DNA of 64,000 bases from assembly GCA_009602725.1 (NCBI GenBank), contig WELB01000106.1, forward strand, positions 88,486 to 152,485, in the 5' to 3' direction. This DNA is from Spirogloea muscicola. Lineage: Eukaryota > Streptophyta > Zygnematophyceae > Spirogloeales > Spirogloeaceae. Below, piece by piece: positions 47,611 to 59,371 of this stretch (position 1 is its first letter; every line of letters starts with the position of its first letter). A program made the position numbers and the translations under genes. The notes beneath the pieces were generated by a model. It was given only the letters and a program-made list of their open reading frames with translations. It had not been told where the DNA came from and searched no databases.

Positions 47611-50600
47611 ATGGCCGCGATGGAGGACGCCAGCGGCGAGGTGGAGACGTTCGCCTTCCAGGCCGAGATCAACCAGCTGCTCAGCCTCATCATCAACACC
47701 TTCTACAGCAACAAGGAGATCTTCCTCCGGGAGCTCATCTCCAATGCCTCCGATGTGCGCCATGACTTGACTCTTGCCGCCTCTGTGTACTTTCTGCACT
47801 CGCTGATCGGATTGCAGGGAGCATCTGAGCCAGTTAGTTGTGTTGTCGTGTCTATGCACGGACGGCTCACCTGGTTTTCACTCCTTCGCGTTGCGCAGGC
47901 CTTGGATAAAATTAGATTCGAGGGCCTCACAGACAAGAGCAAGTTGGAGACTCAGCCAGAGCTTTTCATTCACATCATCCCCGACAAGACTAACAACACC
48001 ATCACGATGGTGGATTCTGGAATCGGCATGACCAAGGCTGGTACGAATCTCTTAGCATTTACTTCTCAAGTGCAGGGCTCTGCAACTTATTTTTCTATTG
48101 TATTCTAAGATATAGGATTGTGAATGAGGCGTTGCTGGCTTGCGTAGCCCAGTATTCAAGATTACTGACGAGCTTGGCGGGTGTCGAATTGCAGACCTTG
48201 TCAACAACCTCGGGACCATTGCTCGGTCTGGGACAAAGTCCTTCATGGAGGCGTTGTCTGCTGGTGCTGATATCAGCATGATTGGCCAGTTTGGTGTTGG
48301 ATTCTACTCTGCATACTTGGTGGCAGAGAAGGTGGTCGTGCACACCAAGCACAACGATGATGAGCAGTACATCTGGGAGTCCCAGGCTGGTGGTTCCTTT
48401 ACCGTCAAGAGAGATCCAGGTGAAGCACTTGGGCGCGGAACCAAGATCATCTTGCACCTCAAGGAGGATCAGTTGGAGTATCTGGAGGAGAGGCGGTTGA
48501 AGGACTTGGTGAAGAAGCACAGTGAATTTATTAGCTACCCCATCTCCTTGTGGACGGAGAAGACCACAGAGAAGGAGATTGATGAGGATGAAGATGAGGA
48601 GGAAAAGGATGAGGAGGAGGGAAAGATCGAAGAGGTAGATGAGGAGAAGGAGAAGAAGGATAAGAAGAAGAAGAAGGTGAGCTGACACTACTATTTATCA
48701 CACTAGGAGCTTGATGCTCATGGCCAATAGAGTACGCAATTGCAGCATTCATGTCTGATATATTAGGTGCACTTTTGGTGCAGGTGAAGGAAGTGTCGCA
48801 TGAGTGGTCCCTTATGAACAAGCAGAAGCCCATCTGGATGCGGAATCCTGAGGATGTGACCAAGGAGGAGTACGCTGCTTTCTACAAGAGCATCACAAAT
48901 GACTGGGAAGAGCACCTTGCAGTCAAGCACTTCTCTGTCGAGGGCCAGGTAGGGAGGACTGCATGCATGGCGTCAGCAATGCTAGAGCTACTGTTGAGCC
49001 TAGTCTAAGTCTGTCAGGCCAAGCGTATCCAAGTTTTTGTCGCATTTGATTTATTGGTACAAGCTTGACTATTTACGTGCCCAGAATGTGTGTCAATCCT
49101 GCTAACATGACATGCTTCTTGTGCAGCTTGAGTTCAAGTGCGTGCTGTTTGTACCTAAGCGGGCTCCATTTGACTTATTCGACGGCAAGAAGAAGCTGAA
49201 CAACATCAAGCTTTATGTGAGGAGAGTATTCATCATGGACAACTGCGAGGAGCTTATCCCTGAGTATCTGGGCTTTGTGAAGGGGGTGGTTGACTCTGAG
49301 GACCTTCCTCTTAACATTTCCCGTGAAATGCTTCAGCAAAATAAGATCTTGAAGGTAAGCAGCCAGGATTAACTAAAGGATTAACTAACCTGTGATTATA
49401 CTGTACCTCGTTTTACTCGCATCACTTGCTTTGGAGCGCACAACTGGTATATGTCTCTCTAAGGTTGGTGGTCATCTTCATTATCTTTCTCACAGTCAGG
49501 TTATTTGTTTGCGCCCAGGTCATTCGGAAGAACATTGTGAAGAAGTGCGTTGAGTTGTTCAACGAGATTGCAGAGAACAAGGATGACTACACCAAGTTCT
49601 ATGAGGCCTTTGGCAAGAATCTCAAGCTTGGCATTCATGAAGACTCTCAGAATAGGTCGAAGTTGGCAGGTGTGTGGTTGTACTTACTGCTGCTGGGCAT
49701 GGCTACTTTTTTTGTTGATCATATTGGTGAAAGCAAGCATAGTCCTGTTGTCACCACATTTTGAGAAGTTTGGATTACAACCACGTCTTGAGATGTCTGA
49801 CTCATCAGTGATACTCCTTACTACATTGCAGACCTGTTGAGGTATCACAGCACCAAGTCTGGCGAAGAGCAAACTTCGTTGAAGGATTATGTCACCAGGA
49901 TGAAGGAAGGCCAGAAGGACATCTACTACATTACTGGTGAAAGCAGGAAGGCAGTTGAGAACAGCCCCTTCCTTGAGAAGCTGAAGAAGAGAGGCTTTGA
50001 GGTACTCTTCATGGTTGATCCCATTGACGAGTACGCCGTGCAGCAGCTCAAGGAGTATGATGGAAAGAAACTCGTCTCAGCTACCAAGGAGGTGAGCAAC
50101 GTTTCTGCGTTTGTGCCTGTCCAGAACATCTGTATACTGTGGATGGACGTACTGTACTAGAATATTCTAGAGTTTCTCCCAAGCTCACTTTCCAGGTGGT
50201 ATTTGTGATTGTAAATAGGGGTTGAAGTTGGAGGAGACCGAAGATGAGAAGAAGAAGAAGGAGGATGTGAAGCAACAGTTTTCAGAGCTTTGTAAACTAG
50301 TCAAGGTAGGCCTACAATAAGACTGGAAACATGGGTAAAATGCTATGAGGCAGTTAGCTTGATCTCCTATGCTTAACCTGTAGTACTACATTGATGAGCA
50401 CCTTTTCCAAGCCTGTGGAGTGCCTTACAGTCAGCAACATCATGCCAACATGACGTCTAAGGTAGCATTGCATGAAATGTGATGGTGATGTTTACAACAA
50501 GGCGCAATCTGGATCTGGTATTGCAGGACATTCTTGGTGAGAAGGTTGAGAAAGTGGAGGTGTCTGACAGGATCGTCGACTCGCCTTGCGTTCTGGTCAC

Positions 50601-51376
50601 TGGCGAGTAAGCCTCGACCTCATTATGATGCCTTTACCTTCTGCAAGCATTTGTATAGGATGTACACTGATTGAGGTGCTCAGCTTTACTTGTGACGTGT
50701 CATGGTTGTGTGATGAGTTTATTTTGTTCTTCACTCTTTCAGATATGGCTGGAGTGCAAACATGGAGAGAATCATGAAGGCACAGGCACTGCGGGATAAC
50801 AGCATGAGCAGCTACATGAGCAGCAAGAAGACACTGGAGATCAATCCTGACAATGCTATCATCAATGAGCTCCGCAAGAGAGCTGATGCCGACAAGTCAG
50901 ACAAGACCGTCAAGGATCTGGTGCTATTGCTCTTTGAGACTGGTAGGCCGCCCTTGCCTTTTATGACTCTCAATGCAAGTGATATATAAGCTGACTAATA
51001 TTTAAGGGGTGCTTTAGCTTGGCAAAATGAAGAGTTAATTGCAATTCATTGTGTCACCCATGCTACATGTTGACCTGCAAGCTGATTGCAATTCAATGTG
51101 TCAACCCATGCTATATATTGACCTGCAAGCTTCTCATGGCCCCTTTGCTAGCCTCGTACTTCCACTGAAATGTCAACACCACATCTTTGTTGTGCAGCCC
51201 TTCTTACTTCTGGGTTCAGTCTGGAGGAGCCCAACACCTTCGGCAACAGGATTCACAGGATGGTGAAGCTGGGTCTCAGCATTGATGAGGATGCTGCGGC
51301 CACCGAGGAGGACGACGCAGACATGCCTGCTCTGGAGGAGACTGATGAGGGCTCTCGCATGGAGGAGGTCGATTAA
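47611..51376 (+). CDS. HSP90: cytosolic HSP90 chaperone
   Basis: ATP-dependent dimeric chaperone. Eleven exons (47611-47754, 47899-48040, 48195-48676, 48784-48948, 49127-49354, 49519-49669, 49832-50091, 50219-50305, 50527-50606, 50743-50942, 51198-51376) join in phase to 705 residues, normal for cytosolic HSP90. The N-terminal ATPase has [18 protein letters not shown] (ATP-binding Glu/Asn), [31 protein letters not shown] and [15 protein letters not shown]. An acidic/Lys charged linker follows at about 48570-48676. The middle domain has [24 protein letters not shown] and [10 protein letters not shown]. The dimerisation domain includes [18 protein letters not shown], and the protein ends in MEEVD, the TPR co-chaperone docking motif of cytosolic forms. 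No signal or transit peptide. Such intron density is high for this gene. A possible HSE lies upstream. Confidence 0.98.
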
Positions 51377-52200
51377 ACTCAGCGCTGCTATGATTAGTTA
51401 GTTGCCCCTAGCACCTGCCATCTCTTCGTGACTGTTTCTTCCTTAGTAAGGTTTGCTCGTCCTACTATTGAGAGTGTCAAATGTGAGAACATGGTAGCAC
51501 CTGACTGGGCTCCCTAATTGAGCTACTTTGAAAGCTCTGGCCTTGCCATAAGACCCTTTGGACCTTCCTTATTCTGACTCTGCTACATCATGCACATGTA
51601 AGCAGACACATGACAGATTCTGTATGTTTTGGGTTCTGCTGGTTATTCACTCCCAGCAACAATTTAGTGCCTAGTTCCTCTCACTTGTCCAGCAGTCTAG
51701 CAACTATTCTTTTTGAACCATTATACAAAAGCCAGTGCAGCTTGGTTGTAAGAATTAGTAAGGGGGCAGTGCCAATGCAGACTAAGACCAGATGATCATA
51801 CAATCATGGGAATACTTTCTAGAAAGTATAAGGTGGTGAACATAGGGGGACCAGTCAGCAGTTAGCTTTCATGGCCATCCTGAAGTATGAGAAGCCAACA
51901 TTCCTCTCTTGCCTACTCAACGGCGATAATTGTGGGAAAGCACAGTGGGCAATGCATGCCAGGACATACTGGCGACCACCTCATGGGCTGCACACTTACA
52001 TCAGTAGCAGTGCAGCTGGGATGCGCTTTAGATTGGCATCACCAGTGTGTATAAGTAAGCACGTATCTGGGACGCGCCTTAGCTTGGCATCATCAATGAG
52101 TATGGCGAATTTGCTGCTGTCGCCAAGAGCTGGACGGACCTGTGGTAGCGTCGCAAAATGTACACAGTAGCTTGAAGTCAGAAAGCCGCAGCATCTGCCG
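51377..52200. other. HSP90 3' flank, nothing recognised
   Basis: AT-richer DNA without a gene. It contains a local tandem duplication around 52010-52100 (GATGCGCTTTAGATTGGCATC-like and GACGCGCCTTAGCTTGGCATC-like segments). Confidence 0.5.
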
Positions 52201-52229
52201 TACTCCAGTGAAATTCTGGAGAGAAGAGG

Positions 52230-53169
52230 AAAGAGAGTGTATTAATAAAAGATGGAGGGCCATGTGTGGCCAAGTACAAAGGTAAGCACATTGACAAATG
52301 TACGTCACCCTGCTGCTAAGCTGACCCGCTCAGTAACCACGAGTCAGCACATAGAGGTCACTAACTGATGCCCGAATACCGGACGGCACTCGACAACCTC
52401 TAGAGCTACCAGCTAAGGCTCGACCAGCTTTTTGATGCAATGCATGAGCCTGAGCTCGCTGCAGACAAACTGATACTCGACGTCGCAAGAACGACGAGAA
52501 GGCTGCCGGCATGCCCAGCTGAGCTGGAAGCATATCCTCACGACGTGCATATCCCAAGCTTGCAATCTTCTCCAGCAAGGTGTGAAAGCGAGGGCCTATG
52601 CAGCCGAATGTGTCGATGGCCGCCGGTAGGAGATGATCGCTGCGGGGGGAGTCAGAGTAGTGTCGGAGCTTTCTCTGCTCAGCACCTCCCACCGCGTGGC
52701 CAGAAATATGTGTCGAAGCGGAACTCTTGTATGCCTCTGTCACCACCACGTCAACCAAGGCTCGTGGGCCTCCGCCAGGTTGTACACCCACAATGTCCAG
52801 GGTGCGACGGTGATGACGTCCCTGGGAATTCGTGGTGATGGGCATTACATTGCTCACTTCCACGATGGCGCGGTAGCCGGCGTCGCGCATGAAGCCTGCC
52901 AGGGCGTCCCGTAGGAGATTGTGGACGCCAACCACCTCAGGGCCTGTGGGACACCGCAGCATGTGGGTGGCAAGGTCTCCACCCTCCGCACGGAAGCCGC
53001 ACTCACATTGCGTCACTCCAATTAGGCAGGTCGGGGGCAGGTCGGGGGGTGTGGGATTGTTTTTGGGGTGGATGACTGGCGCAGATGCAGAATGGTGCAT
53101 CAAGGGATGTCCAACGAACTGTGCCTTACACGCACGTATGCATGCGCTCCTCCCCCTACCCCAAGCCAA
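52230..53169 (-). mobile_element. family B LINE, finger and endonuclease region intact
   Basis: A minus-strand frame open over 279 codons covers the C-terminal region of a non-LTR element. The finger C-x1-C-x11-H-x3-C (Cys55, Cys57, His69, Cys73) starts at CECGFRAEGG. A restriction-like nuclease core follows, RRTLDIVGVQPGGGPRALVD with VVVTEAYK, giving candidate acidic residues Asp125 and Asp140. Then come GCIGPRFHTLLEKIASLGYA and the terminus VSDLYVLTRGY at 52330. The 3' UTR includes TTGGCCACACATGGCC (hairpin) near 52262. The reverse transcriptase half is not recognisable upstream, so the element is truncated although this domain is unbroken, suggesting a younger insertion than the other family B pieces. 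Confidence 0.82.
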
Positions 53170-54830
53170 CCGACACCACCGGGTTCTTCAGAGCTGCATT
53201 CTTGCACAATCTTGCATCTGCAGTGCACAATTCAGAGGGTATTGTACAGCCGCAAGTGACAATGAAGCGGACAAGTCACAAGGAGAGAAAGATAGAGTCA
53301 AACCTAGCTCTGCTCGACAACCGCCACAACTCTTGCAGCTTGTCAGAAGCAACATGGCCATCCTCGTCAAGGTAGCTACACTGCATCCCAAGTTCGACCG
53401 TGCGTGCTTGTTCAGTAAAGGAATTTAGCGATATGCAATTATCCTGGCTGTTCTGGAAGAGGTAGGAATGAAGGCCAAAACCATCGCAAATGGCAGAGAC
53501 GATGACTGCAGATTGATTGACTGCAAAAGAGGTCACACGGCTTGAAAGGTGCAGCGGCCATGAGTGTTACAGCAGAACAGAGCACTAGCTGCACGGACTG
53601 CGCAGCTACCAAAGTAGGGGGGCCGGCAGACTCGTACAAGAGCCTGACAAGTCATCCTGCCTGTGGTGGAAGACAACTTGAGAGGACATGGCAAGGGTGT
53701 TGCACAAGGACTGCCAATCCCTGAAACTGTGCGACAGCGCCAGCATGGACATCCATGAGGCCTTGAAGAGGAGAAAAATCACCGCACGATGATGATGTAG
53801 TGCAGCCAGTGAAAATGGCGAATCCTGGAAAGCGAAGAGCTGGGCCACCCATCTAGTTGGTCTTGGAGCCGCTCACGGGCCGCCACAAGTCTAGGGACGC
53901 CCAGCTTGAACGGTGTTCAGGTGGAGGAGTCTGGCACTTCTCTGGCAGTAGGAGAAAGAGCGGCATGCTGTGTGGTGACAACGCGGCACACTTGGTGGGC
54001 GAAATGGTGAGGCCCAGATAGCCAAGTCCTCGAGCATATTACTGTAAGGCGTGAGGAGATGGTGGGTGAAGCTGACAAGGCTGTCGACTCAATGTTGAAG
54101 GAGGACGCCGGCATAGGTGACGGCAGTGGCCCAGTCGGCCTGGCGGTGCATGAAGGCTGAGCATAAGCCGGCAGCAGTTTCTCCCAGCCATGTGCCAAAG
54201 CTTTGGCTTTGGCATAGCCAACATAAGTGCACGCTTCATGCCGCCACCAAAGTGCGCTGGCCTCGCCGTACATCGCTAATGGGACAGTGGAAACGGAGGC
54301 GCAGCGCTCCTCCACTACAGCGCCAGCATAGTAGATAGTATTGAAGGAGAACCATAAGCATTGAGAAGGCAAAACAACTGCTTAGGCCGTGCTTCACTCA
54401 GTCCCATAGGCTATAAAGGTCGGCTCCCCTCAGCAGCACAAACGAGCACCAGAGAGGAAGTGAGTGCAGATGGTCGCCATGTGACCGTGGAAGACCACGC
54501 CTGACGACTAGAACATGACCTCCACCGCAACGAGTCCTGAATAAAGCTGATGGACGGCACGCCCAACTGGGTATCTGCAGGCCCGTCGAAGGCTGGTGGG
54601 AAGCACCCCTGAGTATGTCCAAGGGCAGGTGCTTACACATCAAGTATAAGCAGACCCGCAAGAAGGTGGTGAACAGTGCCGCGTTGCCTTCAAGGTTCGT
54701 GAGGAGCATACCACAAGCAAAGCACAAGCGGACCCACCAATAACCCCTCCTCTTTCTGCATTGCAGGACTACTCGTCGTGTATCGGCTTCCGTGTCACCT
54801 ACATTTTAAATGCAAGGGGCTGGGCGTCGG
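53170..54830. other. unassigned region upstream of the family B LINE
   Basis: Minus-strand open stretches (53276-53536, 53606-53852, 53917-54372, 54398-54727) follow one another in different frames. They may be the decayed upstream half of the same LINE, but no reverse transcriptase motif could be identified. No host gene is recognised. Confidence 0.35.
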
Positions 54831-55128
54831 CGGTCAAAGCTCTTTCAGAAAGCAGTCACGTATTGTATCCTCCATAAGAAGGGGGGTCCGAGGAGCTTGC
54901 TGGGGTGAGCGAAGCTGAAAGCACGCCTGAGAGGCATCGCTAGTGGGGTTGCTGCTGCGGCCCCACACGGCTGAAAGTGGTCGGGTGGCAGCCGGATTGT
55001 TGTGATCCGTCAAGAGGCTCGTTCTTTCGCCGGTCTCGACCGCTTTTCGTGCATGAGCTGCCGATTTGGACCTTCTAGCCGCTCGGCAGGAACTGGTCGC
55101 CCCTCAAGAGCAATATGCCTCGGTGGGC

Positions 55129-55277
55129 ATGGCTGCAGTCACGCCGTGCTCTCTGCGAAGTGGGGACAGGATCGAGGACAACAGCCAGGACGAGGGGTAC
55201 CTGGAACACTACGTTCCTGACTCTACCGCCTTGACTCGGCCGCCCCATCCGGAAGTGCTGGCCGCTCCAAACGGAAA
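55129..55277 (+). CDS. unrecognised candidate first exon
   Basis: The ATG at 55129 opens an acidic, low-hydrophobicity peptide (SGDRIEDNSQDEGYLEHYVP, then PPHPEVLAAPNG) ending at a consensus donor AA|GTAAGT at 55278. Base composition resembles the GC-rich first exons of the real genes in this window. No downstream exon was recognised, so it may be the start of a decayed or very divergent gene. Confidence 0.3.
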
Positions 55278-55724
55278 GTAAGTGCAAGCCTGCTACGCCA
55301 CGGTGCGCGGAGCTTCGCTGGGCGTGCGATCGCCGGTGCAGAAGGGGGGAAGGGACTCAAGCCAGCAGCAATTGTGGCGCTTCGGCTACTTCTGCGGCGT
55401 GGTGGTGGCGCAGCTGGAGTGCCGCGGAGCGGGCGGCGGGTGGCGGGCGGGCGCCGCAGGAGCGGCCATGATTGCAAGGACGAGCACGTGGGGCGATCAT
55501 GAGGATCGTGGTTGGCGAGGGGGCTCTGGGCGCGACCTTTGCGTTGACTTGCATCGCTATCCGGGGTGTTTAGCTGACAACGCGTGTCCCGGAGGTGGGC
55601 GCGACGGGCGCGGAACTTGCCATTAGCCACTGAGTTGGAGTCATTGACTTCATCCTCCTATTTATCGGTAGAGAGAATATCCTGGAGGTGGCGGGGTCCA
55701 CAATTCATAGCCCCCCTATTGCGC

Positions 55725-56180
55725 TTTTTTGGGCTGGCCTCTCCCAGCCACCAGTCAATCTGGCCGCGCTTGTTCTATTGCGAAGCCCACCTCGCGCGCA
55801 CCAATGTCGCTACGCAAAGTCAGTTCTCGCGGTCTAGTGAGTCCGCTCCTCTGCAACGCTGTTATGAAATGTATCATCGGCCGCTTATTGCTGTCGATCT
55901 GACAAGGCATCTGAGGTGGCACGTCACACGTGGACATCTGAGGCACGTCACCTATCAATTCAGTATTGAAAGGATTCGCGAACACGGCACCTCCAGCTCA
56001 GCTCCGGTCAGGAAAGCTGCGTATCTGCCGCTGCGAGCCGTAGATCTGGCATCGGTGAGAGCCGCCATCCTGCCGCCCGAAGGGCTCAAAAAGGCAATAA
56101 CTAGTGCGTACCTGCCGCTGAGCCGTCGATCTGGCATCGGCGGGCTTACCCCATCCCACCGCCCGAAGCACTCGAAGAAG
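55725..56180 (+). repeat. LINE-tail hairpin and an 87-bp-spaced direct repeat
   Basis: The hairpin copy at 55728-55775 (TTTTTTGGGCTGGCCTCTCC, CAGTCAATCTGGCCGCGCTT) also occurs at 58288-58335. CATCTGAGG...GCACGTCAC is doubled at 55907-55950. 56021-56093 and 56108-56180 are two diverged copies of a 73-bp unit (TGCCGCTG...GATCTGGCATCGG...CCGCCCGAAG). Confidence 0.6.
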
Positions 56181-56411
56181 CCCGAAGAGAAGCCCAAAAA
56201 GCCCTAAGCCCGCTTCGATGGGTGTGACCCACCTTGACGAGTGATGGCATTTCGGCCAGGCTAGCGGCGGGTAAAGGTTGGTAGTGGGGGAATTAGTGGT
56301 CCCAGGCTACACTGGCCTTGGGGATCAAGGGTGGAGGGGGAGCCAAATGGGCCAAAGAGCACGCTACAACAAAGCAAAACAACTCCACTCATTCCGACCG
56401 AGGATAAGTGA

Positions 56412-56669
56412 GCGAAGGGCTGGGACCGAGCATTCCGACTCGGTCCAATCTCTTTCTTTAGCCGATTCGCCGCTTACGCCGTCGTCGCTGCTGTCGTCGT
56501 CGCTGCCGCTGTCGCCGCCGCCGTCGTTGCTGCCACTGCCGCGCCGCCGCCACCGCTGACACACCAGCGGGCATCGAGCCCGCGTCCCGGACGTGCCAAG
56601 AAGGCACGGGCAGGCAAACTGGACCGGACTGCAGCTAAAGAGCCTTCTACCGACGAGATCCGTGAATCG
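56412..56669 (+). CDS. unrecognised candidate exon, Ala-rich then basic
   Basis: An open frame of 86 codons without an ATG. It codes an Ala/Val run, then a Pro-rich and basic segment (SSPRPGRAKKARAGKLDRTA) and EPSTDEIRES, ending at a good donor (TCG|GTACGT at 56670). PGRAKK vaguely resembles an AT-hook. It could be an internal exon, or a first exon whose start was lost. No family recognised. Confidence 0.3.
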
Positions 56670-56821
56670 GTACGTAGATTGTCACATTGGCAAGGCGCAC
56701 TTGTTCTTGCTTGACTTGGCGCTCCGAACATAGTCTCGGAAGCCGTCTATTCTGTGGTAATTAAGTCAGTGCTATATGCAGTGTTTGTATTGAGTGCATC
56801 TTTGCAAACTCCGTACTTAAA

Positions 56822-56945
56822 AAGACCCTTCATTGGGCGTCATTCAAGCTACCGGGCACTAAGACCCTTACTTGAGCGAACTTTGGTTACTGGGGACTAA
56901 AACCCTTAATTGGGCGAACTCGACTTACCGTGCACCAGACCTGTG
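56822..56945 (+). repeat. 38-39 bp tandem repeat, three copies
   Basis: Units begin at 56822, 56861 and 56899, each AA(G/A)ACCCTT.(A/C)(T)TTG.GCG followed by a variable middle and TACCG(G)GCACT or similar. Confidence 0.8.
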
Positions 56946-57290
56946 GGGATCCTTATCTAGGTTCGGATCTGATTCATTGCATTGCTGTTGATTGCTTGGT
57001 GTCTCCACCGACTTACCACTAATCTGAAGTCATCCATCACAGGCTCGAAATGTCTTATGATGTCGTTACTAGGCTATCTATTTGTACATGTTCCTGTTCT
57101 CAAACAAAAGACTACCCAAATTTATCGCTTTTCATTTCCATTAACAATGTGTTGCGATGCCGGCCACGTGGACTCTGACGTCTCACCTGAACTCCCTACC
57201 AATCTGCCATATCGACATTACCTGCCAATCAGTACTGTGTGGCACAACAACACCCCCCTGCCGCCGCCGCCTGCGCCGCGGCTGCGCACC

Positions 57291-57365
57291 ATGGCTTCCG
57301 CTAGCCTCACGGTGATGACCCCGCTCGCCTGTGCTCGTCTCGCACCAGCGTCTGCTCCCTATTGA
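57291..57365 (+). pseudogene. orphan transit-peptide-like start
   Basis: An ATG in good context (CACCATGGCTTCC) after a CpG-rich leader codes a 24-residue Ala/Ser/Thr/Leu-rich, acid-free peptide (starts MASASLTVMTPLACA) and then stops in ordinary repeat-like DNA. It looks like the beginning of a nuclear-encoded plastid protein whose body is gone or lies in unrecognised exons. Confidence 0.35.
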
Positions 57366-58600
57366 CACCAATAACAAACAATGACGGCACGCCAGAACCC
57401 TTCACTGCGCTCATGCAGATTGATGTGAAACACAGCAATCTGTGCATAACTCACACTGCGAGGTGCTTGCTGAGCACCATATACGGACCCAAGAGCTAAG
57501 CAGGAATGTCTGTCCACTTGCACAGGAGCTAGAGGACTGGTGGAGGACGGTTCTCGTTGTTGGAGCGCATGTTGCTGGAAACTGGTGGTAGTGCCCACGG
57601 TCGCTGATGGCTGCCCACGCGACAATGGAGTAAGGCAGAGAGTGCTGGCATGTCCTGAGGTCCGTGCTTCGCAGGTTGCCGGCTAGCTTTGTCGTGGTGG
57701 CCGCTCACCAGACGGATGGGTCACCCGTACAAAAGGGGGCGGCGCGCTCACAGGCTGCAGGTCGTTGGGTAGGGCGCGTGCTGGCATCACCTTCCGGTGC
57801 CGAGGACCTTGCGTGCCCCTCGCAGGCGACAGGCGGGCATGGGGGGGTGCAAAGAAAGACTCTCTCAGGAGGCGATGGCTGTGAGAGGGAAGGAGAGAAG
57901 GAAGCTCTTTGACTAAGGGCCGATAGGTCGAAAAGAAGTATAATTGCCAAAGGGGCGAAGGAGAGAGCCAGCATGAAAATGAATGACAATATCTATAGAG
58001 GAGAGGGCAGGCCACGAAACATTGGACAAAGGTCGAGGGTTGGAGCAGGCACAGGGTGCCTGTCTGGGGGCTTGGCTACTGTCCGATGCCAGGCATACCT
58101 TTCAGTCTCCGTGGGTGAACGGGACTCGCGTCAGATCGAAGCAAGAAAGGACGCTTCCAGGAGAGGGCGGTGGCTGTGAGAGGCCAGCCCAGGAAAAGAA
58201 TGAAGGAAGTCTGAAGGGTCCAGAGAAAAGCCCTAGAGCACACGGGATCAAACAGCTACGAAACTCTCAGTGACCCCTCTGATCCGCCTTTGGGCTGGCC
58301 TCTCTCAGCCACCAGTCAATCTGGCCGCGCTTGCTTCTGAGCAGCCGCAGGTCGAAGAAACTAATCTCCGGGTAGCGGGGAAAGGTCTGAAGGAGCCGAA
58401 GAAAGTGCGCGGCCATAGAGAAGAGGGCTGGCAAAGCCAGCCCAAAAATTACGGACAATGGCCTCATCCAGAAGAGCGCGATGGCAATGATTGGCCAGCC
58501 CAGAAAGAGAGGAAGGCGCGCGGTGCGCATGAAATTAAAGCGAGGCCAATTCAAGCCAATACATTGTTCAGACAAAAACTAGCGCAAAGATAAGGGGGCC
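57366..58600. repeat. LINE-tail hairpins and repeat C
   Basis: Hairpin copies in both orientations: 58165-58215 (minus), 58285-58335 (+), 58402-58460 (minus) and 58470-58515 (minus). Repeat C lies at 58525-58590 (GCGCATGAAATTAAAGCGAG, CCAATACATTGTTCA). The 57370-57980 stretch shows no gene. Confidence 0.6.
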
Positions 58601-58799
58601 TTGTTATAAGGGGGCCTTGTTGACCCATCAAACGACCACTGCTGGAGCTGCGGGGTGAGTGGGGCAGCAGCAGTGGCAGAAGGGATGACAGGGGTGGTAA
58701 AGAGGGTGGTAATGAGGGAAAGAAGGAAGAAAGATTGAAGGGGCCAGAAAAGCGCTAAGCACACGGCGACTCGAGTGGCCACTGAGTACCTAGTATCCC

Positions 58800-58990
58800 C
58801 TATTGAGCAGCTACAGGTCAGAGAAACAAGTCTCCGGGTAGCGGGGTGCCCTGCCCATAGCCCGAGGCTGCAGCCAAAAGCGCGAACGGCACGCAGATGC
58901 GACGCGTGTGCCAATTTGACCGCTCATCGATACTGACAGGCGGATCCGATAGACCTGGATCCGTCGCGCCGCGGGCCGAGTCTCCGTATC
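58800..58990 (-). mobile_element. family A LINE C-terminal scrap
   Basis: Minus-strand words VYRIRLSVS, MAHASHLRAVRAFGCSLG and, in another frame, ETCFSDL correspond to the VYRMRLSVSLQRSMAHALHL ... SLSDLRLL terminus of family A, with frame changes. Confidence 0.5.
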
Positions 58991-59125
58991 TTTCCGCCCG
59001 TCACCCCGACTCCCGAAACACCAAACCCCCCGGACGCCGCCCCGCGCCGCCGCCGCCTGCCGCGCCCGCGCTCGGCGGCCTGGCCGCGTCGCAGCCAACC
59101 CCGGCGTTCGGAGGGCGCGCCGCTT

Positions 59126-59192
59126 CTCCCTCCGTATGCACCTGGCTGGCTTTCACAGCCGCTCGTTTACTATCGGCAGCCGCATTCTTCGT
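59126..59192 (+). repeat. conserved unit, partial copy 3
   Basis: GTATGCACCTGGCTGGCTTT, CACAGCCGCTC and ATCGGCAGCCGCATT match 41972-42040 and the inverse of 370-437. It lies in the upstream region of the receptor kinase, about 180 bases before its ATG. There is no telomere-like array beside this copy. Confidence 0.65.
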
Positions 59193-59371
59193 CTTGCGGG
59201 CCCTGCCCCATCATCCCGCCGCCTTCGACGCCATTGCCATCGAAGCTGCGTCCCGCCGCCGCCGCCGCAGCCGTCGCCTTTCACTCGCGAGGGCGCCCGC
59301 TGTTCGCCTGGGCTGCACTGCTGTTGAGCCGCCCTGGTAGCCGCAGCCGGCGTCGCGGGAGGCAACGGGCC

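Noticed and set aside
47137-47859. A 240-residue minus-strand ORF over the HSP90 start
   Set aside because: Shadow of the GC-rich HSP90 promoter and first exon, partly overlapping its coding strand.
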